From positions 1 through 47,849 of the forward strand of contig CANFKC010000040.1 in the NCBI GenBank assembly GCA_947447265.1: 47,849 nt of DNA. Direction: 5' to 3'. The stretch comes from Chitinophagaceae bacterium (lineage in GTDB: Bacteria > Bacteroidota > Bacteroidia > Chitinophagales > Chitinophagaceae). This document shows positions 41,439-47,849 of this stretch, piece by piece (positions within the stretch are counted from its first letter, which is position 1; every line of letters begins with the position of its first letter). Position numbers and translations under genes: made by a program. The notes under the pieces are model-generated. The model did not search any database. It was not told the origin of the DNA and worked only from the letters and a program-made list of their open reading frames with translations.

Positions 41439-44279
41439 ATGTCTAAACTTTTCCTTTTTCTTCTCTCCCTTTTTCTCACAATTAATGTATTTGGCGCAAC
41501 AATAAAAGGTACTGTTGTTGATAGCAAAAATGGCGCTCCTCTTGTAGGCGTTATAGTAACATTCCGCAGCACTGACACCGTTAACGGACCCAAAGGCGGC
41601 GGTATCACAGACATTGATGGTAAGTATGAAATTACCGTGAAAGAGGGAGATTATAGATTTACCTTCAACTACTTCTCTTATACTGCGGAGGTTGTTTCGG
41701 TTAAAGCTGAAAAAGGCAAAGACCAGACCGTTGACGTAAAGATGAAGGAAGTTATCGCGGAGCTAAAGACTGCTGAAGTAAAGGCTAAGCGTATTACCAA
41801 TACTGAAAACGCTGTTATCAACGAAATTAAGCAAAGCAATGCAGTTGTTAGTGGAACAAGTTCGTCGCAGATATCTAAATCAATGGACAGGAATGCCGCT
41901 GACGTAGTTAAGCGTATTCCAGGTGTATCTATTCAGGACGATCGCTTTGTAGTTATCCGTGGTTTACCAGACCGTTACAATACAGTTTGGTTGAACGATG
42001 CGGGAGCACCGAGCAGCGAGGCTGATAAGAAATCGTTCTCATTCGATATTATTCCGAGTGGTTTGATAGACAGGGTATTGATATTTAAAACACCTTCCCC
42101 TGAGCTTCCGGGCGATTTTGCCGGCGGTATGGTTAAAGTATATACTACAACATTACAAGACAAAAACCAGCTGAGCATAAGCTTACAAACGTCTAGCCGC
42201 ACAGGTACTACAGGTAAAGAATTTAAATACAACGAACCATCGAAGACTGATTGGCTGGGTTATGACGACGGCGGCAGGAATCTGCCGGCTGGCACTCCTG
42301 AGAGAATAAATAAGTCAAGTGCAACTGAAGATCATATTGCTGTTTCAAAGGCATTTAAAAATGACTGGGTTATTAAAAATAAAACAGCAGCGCCAGATAA
42401 GCGTTTTGCAATGTCTTATACGGGTGGTCATAAATTCAAAAACTTTAAGTTTGGCAATACACTTGGTCTTACTTACACAAACACTAATACTTATATATTG
42501 GCTAACCGCCAGGATTGGGATTCTTCTGATGCAAGAAACTATGATTATAACGACCATATCTATACCAATAACGTAAGTGTCGGCATCTTGGAAAATGCTG
42601 GTTTTTCAATGGGCAATACGAAGATAGAATTCAAAAATCTCTACAGCCAGGTTGGTAAATCAAGTCTTATCATCCGTAATTCAGGTTTAGATACTACACA
42701 AACTCCGGAAAAGAGTTACGCGATGGCTTACGATAGTAAGGCTACGTATTCTTCCCAACTTGGTGGTTCACACAAAAGCAAAGATGATGCCCGTAAGTAC
42801 AACTGGACATTGGGCTACAACGACGTATTTAAGAACCAGCCGAACCTTAGGAGGATAAAGTACACCATGGCCGGAAGCGATACTGTTTTTAAAGCCGCAG
42901 TTACTTCGGCAGTTGACGCTAACTTTGGTGGTGGCAGGTACTATGCTTCTCTTTACGAAAAGACATACAGCTTCAATCATCAGTTTTCTCAGAAGATCAA
43001 TCTGACAAAAGACTTTAGTTTTACAGTAAGTGCTGGTAACTATATCGAACTAAAAAGAAGGGCGCTCAACATCAGGAAATTCAGTTATACTATTAGTAAA
43101 ATTAGTAATGGAGCGCATGCTGATTCTCTGCTCAAGCTACCAATCAACGAAATATTTGCTGATACTAACGTTGGTACTAAAAAGAACTTTGTAATTGATG
43201 AAGGTACCGACAGCTATGACAAATACACCGCTAAAAACGACCTGATAAGCAGTTTCGTTTCTTTGAATGTGCCAATAGGCAAGCGTTTTAACGTGGTAGG
43301 TGGTGTAAGGCAGGAACATAACGTTCAAGCCATTGAAAGCTTCCTGAGCACAGATACGCTGAACAGGGAATTTAAAACCAATTACTTGCTGCCTTCTGTA
43401 AACATTACTTACAATTTTACAGATAAGAGCCTTGTACGCGCAGCATATGGTAAAACACTGAACCGGCCTGAATTCAGGGAATTTGCACCGGTAGTATATT
43501 ATGATTTTGAAGAAGTAAACCTTATTAAGGGAGCGCTTTACCAGACAAATTCATCTCCTAACGGCGATACATTAAAGGTGGCTGAAATTCACAATTTTGA
43601 TGTGCGTTACGAATTTTACCCTAATCCGGGTGAAATGATACATGTTGGAGCGTTTTACAAGTCGATTTCTCATGCTATTCAAAGGGTAATCGATTTCGGT
43701 ACAAGTGGTGACAATAAGACCATTACATTTATTAACGGAAGCACAGCATATTGCGCAGGTCTTGAACTGGACGTTCGTAAAAACCTCGTATTCATTGATA
43801 ATAAGCTGGGTACCAAATTCTTCAAGGATATCAGTTTTGTAGGAAACTTTGCAGTATCTAAGAGTGAGTCGCGTATTGATACGACCATCAAACATTTTCA
43901 GATACCAACAGCCACATTGCAGGGACAATCTCCATACCTCATCAACCTGGGTGCATATTATCAGAACGACAAAGTGGGCCTGAAAAGTTCTTTACTCTAT
44001 AATGTTTATGGTGCGCGCTTATATGCTACTGGTACAACCGAAAATTCCGGCGAAAGTATTGGTGAAGTTCCATTCCAGTCTTTTGATTTTACCGTATCTA
44101 AAGCATTCAAAAAACATTATGTACTGAATTTTGGTATCCAGAACCTGCTTGATTCTAAAGTCTCTTTCCTGAAAGATATTAACCGCGACGGGAAATTTGA
44201 CCCAAGTTCAGTTGACAGGCAGTACAAATTATATAATCCGGGTAGGTACTATACTATAGGTTTAAAGGTGAATTTCTAA
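41439..44279 (+). CDS. TonB-dependent receptor with CarboxypepD_reg-like domain
   Basis: Outer-membrane beta-barrel receptor of 946 residues. From ATG 41439: signal peptide (MSKLFLFLLSLFLTINVFG), a CarboxypepD_reg-like beta domain (TIKGTVVDSKNGAPLVGVIVTF, about 20-105), the plug (near 150-260, with RNAADVVKRIPGVSIQDD and FVVIRGLPDRYNTVWLNDAGAP), and a 22-strand barrel ending GLKVNF with the terminal aromatic expected for Bam insertion. A 9-codon upstream extension (GTG 41412) overlaps a -10-like TATAATTTC and is not used. The ligand is unknown; the neighbouring T9SS protein may feed it. It is not a SusC type with SusD partner, as no SusD gene follows. Confidence 0.9.
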   Translation: MSKLFLFLLSLFLTINVFGATIKGTVVDSKNGAPLVGVIVTFRSTDTVNGPKGGGITDIDGKYEITVKEGDYRFTFNYFSYTAEVVSVKAEKGKDQTVDVKMKEVIAELKTAEVKAKRITNTENAVINEIKQSNAVVSGTSSSQISKSMDRNAADVVKRIPGVSIQDDRFVVIRGLPDRYNTVWLNDAGAPSSEADKKSFSFDIIPSGLIDRVLIFKTPSPELPGDFAGGMVKVYTTTLQDKNQLSISLQTSSRTGTTGKEFKYNEPSKTDWLGYDDGGRNLPAGTPERINKSSATEDHIAVSKAFKNDWVIKNKTAAPDKRFAMSYTGGHKFKNFKFGNTLGLTYTNTNTYILANRQDWDSSDARNYDYNDHIYTNNVSVGILENAGFSMGNTKIEFKNLYSQVGKSSLIIRNSGLDTTQTPEKSYAMAYDSKATYSSQLGGSHKSKDDARKYNWTLGYNDVFKNQPNLRRIKYTMAGSDTVFKAAVTSAVDANFGGGRYYASLYEKTYSFNHQFSQKINLTKDFSFTVSAGNYIELKRRALNIRKFSYTISKISNGAHADSLLKLPINEIFADTNVGTKKNFVIDEGTDSYDKYTAKNDLISSFVSLNVPIGKRFNVVGGVRQEHNVQAIESFLSTDTLNREFKTNYLLPSVNITYNFTDKSLVRAAYGKTLNRPEFREFAPVVYYDFEEVNLIKGALYQTNSSPNGDTLKVAEIHNFDVRYEFYPNPGEMIHVGAFYKSISHAIQRVIDFGTSGDNKTITFINGSTAYCAGLELDVRKNLVFIDNKLGTKFFKDISFVGNFAVSKSESRIDTTIKHFQIPTATLQGQSPYLINLGAYYQNDKVGLKSSLLYNVYGARLYATGTTENSGESIGEVPFQSFDFTVSKAFKKHYVLNFGIQNLLDSKVSFLKDINRDGKFDPSSVDRQYKLYNPGRYYTIGLKVNF

Positions 44280-44387
44280 TCAGTTTACATTCCCTTAACA
44301 ATAGATTGATTTTAGCGTAACATTCGCTTCATTATGTGGTAACACACTGAAAGTAGCTTTGCTGAAAATTAATCAAAAGCAATTTTT

Positions 44388-46271
44388 ATGAAGAAAGTTT
44401 TTCTCTCTATTTGTTTGTTAGCCGCAGCATTGAGCAAGTCGCAAGCTTATTCTGTTGTTACTGTTCAGGACAGTATCTCTACAAACACGCACTGGACTTG
44501 TGATAAACAATATCTGCTTAAAGGATATGTTTATATTACAGCCGGAGCTACCCTAACAATTGATTCTGGTGTTATCATCAAAGGTGATAAGCCAACAAAA
44601 GGTGCTTTGATTGTTGAGCGTGGTGCTAAATTAAATGCGATGGGTACAGTTCACCATCCAATCGTATTTACATCTAACCAACCTGCAGGCAGCCGTTCTT
44701 ATGGCGACTGGGGTGGTGTAATACTTTGCGGTAAATCAATCGTTAACTGGAGTGCAGGTCAGGCACAGGTTGAAGGTGGTCCACGTTCTTTCTATGGTGG
44801 TACAGATCCTAACGACAATAGCGGTGAAATGCACTTTGTACGCATTGAGTTTGGTGGTATTGCATTCTCTCCAAATAATGAGGTGAACGGTCTTACTTTC
44901 TGCGGCGTTGGTAACGGCACTCAGATTGACCACATCCAGGTTTCTTATAGCGGCGATGATAGCTATGAGTATTTCGGTGGTACTGTTAATGCAAAATACC
45001 TTGTTGCAGCAAATGGCTGGGACGATGATTTCGATACGGACAATGGTTATTCTGGTATGAATCAGTTCATCGTAGGTCTTCGCGATCCTTATGCAGCTGA
45101 CCAGAGTGGTTCAAAAGCATTGGAAAGCGATAGCTACTTAGGTGGTACAATCAGCGGAACTTCTGATACTTTACATGCTACAAAATGTATTTTCTCTAAC
45201 GCTACTTTAATGGGCCCGATTGTTAACCCAAGCTCTACTGCTTATGACGCACAGTATGTTGCAGGTGCACATATCCGTCGTGGTAGCTCAATCAGCATTG
45301 TTAACAGTATTTTGGCTGGCTGGCCTTGCGGCGTGTTGATCGATGAGTCATCTTCGGCTTATGGTTCTACAATAGCTAACATCAGCTATGGCGGCATGCA
45401 GTTCAGGAACAATATCATTGCAGGTACTTCTACCAACTCAACTCCTAACCCTAAAGATGTAGTTTTCGTAGCTAATGGCGCACGTTCTTTGACTCCTACT
45501 ACTGCAAACGCTGATACTACAAGCTCAGGAACTGACTGGTCTTCATTGGCTGGTGTAGTTGGTCCTAAAACCTTTATTGCAACACCTTCTTTTGGTAACA
45601 AAACATATGGTACAGTTTCTGCAATACAGTTGAACAACCCGTTCAGTGCAACTAATCCAAATCTTTGCCCTAACAGTACTTCACCTATCGTTTACGCTAC
45701 AAAGAACTTTGTAAGCTGGGGTAGTGCAGTTGATACTTACGATCCAAACTTGCCTATCAGCTATGATACTACTAGCCCTGCTACTTACAACGTTCCAGGC
45801 GTTCCTCCTAATTTCTCTACTACAAAGGCGGTTGACGCATTCTTTACAAGGACTAACTACGTAGGTGCATTTGGCCGTACTTCAGCTGGTAACGACAACT
45901 GGATGTCAGGATGGTGCGAATTCGATCCATTGAACGAGCCTTATGATACTATTTGCTACACTGCTCCAATTGACAGCAGCTGGTTAGGTGTTCATAGCAC
46001 TCCAATGGCTACTTCACAAATCGTAAAAGTATTCCCTAACCCTGCTCAGGAAAGCGCTACTGTAACTGTTGATGTAAATCATTCAGGTATGGTTAAGGTT
46101 GACTTGTTAGACCTTTCAGGTAAAGTGGTAACTAACATTTTCCATGGTGCAGCTGCTCCTGGTACACAATCTTACAACTTTAATACTGCTGACATCGCTA
46201 ACGGTATGTATATCATATCAGTAATGTCTGACGGTAAACACAAAATTATCAGGTTCGCTGTGGCCAAATAA
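44388..46271 (+). CDS. T9SS-exported probable beta-helix protein
   Basis: Secreted protein of 627 residues with a signal peptide (MKKVFLSICLLAAALSKSQA) and a type A sorting domain at the C-terminus (VFPNPAQESATVTVDV, LLDLSGKVV, ending GMYIISVMSDGKHKIIRFAVAK). The body has repeated beta-helix-like rungs (GATLTIDSGVIIKG, GALIVERGAKLNAMG, HPIVFTSNQPAGSRSYGDWGGVILCGKS) suggesting a right-handed beta helix, and Asp/Asn-rich loops (GWDDDFDTDNGYSG) that may bind Ca. Codon use is biased to GGT, GCT, TCT and ACT, unlike most neighbours, consistent with high expression. It follows the TonB receptor by 108 bases and precedes a strong terminator. Activity is unknown. Confidence 0.82.
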   Translation: MKKVFLSICLLAAALSKSQAYSVVTVQDSISTNTHWTCDKQYLLKGYVYITAGATLTIDSGVIIKGDKPTKGALIVERGAKLNAMGTVHHPIVFTSNQPAGSRSYGDWGGVILCGKSIVNWSAGQAQVEGGPRSFYGGTDPNDNSGEMHFVRIEFGGIAFSPNNEVNGLTFCGVGNGTQIDHIQVSYSGDDSYEYFGGTVNAKYLVAANGWDDDFDTDNGYSGMNQFIVGLRDPYAADQSGSKALESDSYLGGTISGTSDTLHATKCIFSNATLMGPIVNPSSTAYDAQYVAGAHIRRGSSISIVNSILAGWPCGVLIDESSSAYGSTIANISYGGMQFRNNIIAGTSTNSTPNPKDVVFVANGARSLTPTTANADTTSSGTDWSSLAGVVGPKTFIATPSFGNKTYGTVSAIQLNNPFSATNPNLCPNSTSPIVYATKNFVSWGSAVDTYDPNLPISYDTTSPATYNVPGVPPNFSTTKAVDAFFTRTNYVGAFGRTSAGNDNWMSGWCEFDPLNEPYDTICYTAPIDSSWLGVHSTPMATSQIVKVFPNPAQESATVTVDVNHSGMVKVDLLDLSGKVVTNIFHGAAAPGTQSYNFNTADIANGMYIISVMSDGKHKIIRFAVAK

Positions 46272-46293
46272 TTTCTTTACTAATTGTACAAAT

Positions 46294-46330
46294 AAAACCG
46301 GCCCGGAGCAATCCAGGCCGGTTTTATTTT
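46294..46330 (+). terminator. Terminator after the T9SS beta-helix gene
   Basis: Stem AAAACCGGCC / GGCCGGTTTT (46294-46325) followed by ATTTTT. It is 22 bases past the stop at 46271. Confidence 0.9.
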
Positions 46331-46365
46331 TATGGGTCGTGGCATCATAATATTAAAATTCAGCG

Positions 46366-46533
46366 CCCCATCAATTCAGCCATTGAGCCATCAATCTATC
46401 GACCCATTTCCCCATTGAGCCATCGAGCTATTCAGTCATTGAGCATTATTAATATCGAGCCATCGAGTCATTAAGTATTAACCCAATTGAGCCATCGAGC
46501 CATTCAGCAATTGAGCATTAACCTCAATTGTGC
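46366..46533. repeat. Degenerate 8-bp tandem repeat
   Basis: About 21 consecutive units of 8 bases with consensus ATTGAGCC / ATCGAGCC, kept in register from 46366 to 46533; for example ATTGAGCC at 46382, 46414 and 46486, ATCGAGCC at 46454 and 46494. It fills most of the 46331-46612 gap, which otherwise holds the terminator and the A+T-rich promoter region of the next gene, with TACTTTCG at 46588-46595. Confidence 0.85.
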
Positions 46534-46612
46534 AATTTTAAATAGACCTATTTAGAATTATTAACCTAAAATTTCGCTGCTAAATATTACTTTCGCATTC
46601 TAATCTTTCCAG

Positions 46613-47821
46613 ATGGTACAAACAGATTATATACACGTCCCCTACGGTAGAACCGTACATGGCGAAGACGAAGTGGCTGCAGTAGTAAACGTATTACGCA
46701 CCTCAACCCAAATGGGTAAAAATGTTCGTGAAATGGAAGAGCGCGTCGCGGCTCTTTACAATAAGAAATACGGTATCATGGTAAACAGCGGTTCATCTGC
46801 CCTCTACCTTGCTGCCGACCTTATGAATTATGAAGCGGGTGCCGAAATCATCACTCCGGCCCTGACCTTTTCTACAACCGTAGCCCCATTGGTGAAAAAA
46901 GGCTGGATTCCTGCGTTTATTGACGTGGAAGAAGGTACTTACAACCTGGATGCTAATAAGGTTGAAGAAATGATAACGCCAAACACAAAGGCAATGGTAA
47001 TACCCAACCTGATGGGTAACCTGCCTGATTGGCAAATGCTTCGCGAAATCGCTGACAAGCACAACCTGTTTGTATTGGAAGATTCTGCCGATACACTGGG
47101 CGCTGAAATAGGCGGACTGTCTTCAGGCAGGTTCACTGATATGAGCACAACCAGCTTCTATGGCTCGCACATTATTAACTGTGGTGGTAATGGTGGTATG
47201 CTTTGCGTTAATGAAGATGCACATTACGACCGCGGCCGCTTATTACGCAGCTGGGGTAGGTCATCATCATTATTCGTAGAATCAGAAAAAATAGAAAACC
47301 GCTTTAATGTTGAAGTTGACGGTATCCCTTATGATGCTAAATTCGTTTTTGAAGAGCCTGGTTACAACATAGAGCCTTCTGAAATGGGTGCTGCATTTGG
47401 TGTGGTTCAGTTGAACAAACTGAAGCAGAACATCGATACCCGTACTGCCAACTACATTCGCATGCGCAAATTCTTTGAACAATATGAAGAGTTCTTTATA
47501 TTGCCAAAGCAATTACCTGATTGCAGGACCGGTTGGTTAGCATACGCTTCCACTATCCGTGAATCAGCACCATTCATTCGCCGTGACATGCAGATATTCC
47601 TTGAAAAAAGGAATATCCAGACCCGTACTGTATTTACAGGCAATATCCTTCGCCAGCCTGGCTTTAAGCATGTACCATGTAAGAAAGCTGCAGGCGGTTA
47701 TCCTGAATCAGATAAGGTTATGCGCGGTGGTATGTTGTTAGCTTGTCACCATGGCTTAAGCGAAGAGCAGATAGCACATGTTATGGAAAGCGTAACTGAG
47801 TTCATGAAGAGCTTTAAATAG
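46613..47821 (+). CDS. DegT/DnrJ/EryC1/StrS family enzyme with Lys-to-His change (dehydratase-like)
   Basis: Fold-type I PLP-enzyme family acting on nucleotide sugars, 402 residues. Landmarks: VNSGSSALYLAADLM (cofactor phosphate loop, near 58), EIITPALTFSTTVAPL, LEDSADTLGAEIGG with the acidic cofactor partner near 157, and SFYGSHIINCGGNGGML. In aminotransferases of the family the position of H186 in SFYGSH is the Schiff-base lysine (typically SFxxxKxI). Histidine there is known from PMP-dependent sugar 3-dehydratases such as ColD and the CDP-hexulose 3-dehydrase E1 (RfbH). Of E1's iron-sulfur cysteine pattern I see no clear match. It is probably involved in deoxysugar or polysaccharide synthesis. 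ATG 46613; the window ends 28 bases after its stop. Confidence 0.85.
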   Translation: MVQTDYIHVPYGRTVHGEDEVAAVVNVLRTSTQMGKNVREMEERVAALYNKKYGIMVNSGSSALYLAADLMNYEAGAEIITPALTFSTTVAPLVKKGWIPAFIDVEEGTYNLDANKVEEMITPNTKAMVIPNLMGNLPDWQMLREIADKHNLFVLEDSADTLGAEIGGLSSGRFTDMSTTSFYGSHIINCGGNGGMLCVNEDAHYDRGRLLRSWGRSSSLFVESEKIENRFNVEVDGIPYDAKFVFEEPGYNIEPSEMGAAFGVVQLNKLKQNIDTRTANYIRMRKFFEQYEEFFILPKQLPDCRTGWLAYASTIRESAPFIRRDMQIFLEKRNIQTRTVFTGNILRQPGFKHVPCKKAAGGYPESDKVMRGGMLLACHHGLSEEQIAHVMESVTEFMKSFK

Positions 47822-47849
47822 TTAATAGAAATACTTATTATACAGGTGT

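Noticed and set aside
41439-46271. SusC/SusD polysaccharide utilisation locus
   Set aside because: The second protein has a T9SS sorting domain and beta-helix-like rungs, not the lipobox and TPR helices of SusD, and no glycoside hydrolase is near.
46366-46533. Possible CRISPR array
   Set aside because: The period is 8 bases without spacers, and no cas gene is near.

Overview
The window looks like a chromosomal segment of a Bacteroidota member, most likely Chitinophagaceae-like. Evidence includes two proteins ending in type IX secretion (T9SS) sorting domains, a TonB-dependent receptor with an N-terminal CarboxypepD_reg-like domain, a GWxTD-domain protein, bacillithiol synthase BshA, a kynureninase, and promoters of the Bacteroidota type (-7 element TAnnTTTG, few Shine-Dalgarno sites). 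No rRNA, tRNA, CRISPR array, intact transposase or prophage was seen. Base composition and codon use were judged by eye, not computed.

Layout. 1-4.7 kb: a three-hairpin dispersed repeat, a membrane-anchored alpha/beta hydrolase, and the minus-strand ligase-associated DNA repair operon (helicase and PdeM intact; the DNA ligase reduced to a frameshifted C-terminal remnant that overlaps the helicase start). 4.7-7.4 kb: a bacterial pentameric ligand-gated ion channel followed by an R2K-type ATP-grasp ligase, convergent with a PhyH-type dioxygenase. 7.4-11.6 kb: a universal stress protein whose expected start codon reads ATA, a CoA-transferase, pyrF, a small membrane protein and a lone receiver domain. 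11.6-15.6 kb: an accessory stretch with three copies of a double-hairpin repeat, two exported proteins, a SMI1/KNR4 protein, and an ATPase with a possible OLD-like TOPRIM C-terminus and an in-frame stop at codon 7. 15.9-24.6 kb: housekeeping genes (prfC, Uma2 family nuclease, ALDH7-type dehydrogenase, CvfB-like protein, cold-shock protein, FKBP, AMP nucleosidase, amino-acid permease). 24.9-26.8 kb: a tandem triplet of EGF-motif lipoproteins. 27-32 kb: cmk, then a PP2C phosphatase, a Ser/Thr kinase with zinc ribbon, membrane segment and HhH, and an exported protein in one overlapping operon, resembling the TerY-P phosphorylation triad without its vWA member. 32-41 kb: a lipoprotein with a CXXCH motif, a lysophospholipid acyltransferase, kynU, a GWxTD protein, a T9SS-exported endonuclease I and bshA, interspersed with more copies of the double-hairpin repeat. 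41.4-47.8 kb: a TonB receptor, a T9SS-exported probable beta-helix protein, a degenerate 8-bp tandem repeat, and a DegT-fold enzyme in which the PLP lysine is histidine.

The points most worth following are the channel/ATP-grasp/dioxygenase locus, the decayed ligase, the ATPase with its stop codon, the TerY-less phosphatase-kinase operon, the Lys-to-His DegT enzyme, and the repeat families. Several start codons were set by the position of the -7 promoter element: the longest open frame often begins inside the promoter at a TTG or GTG.
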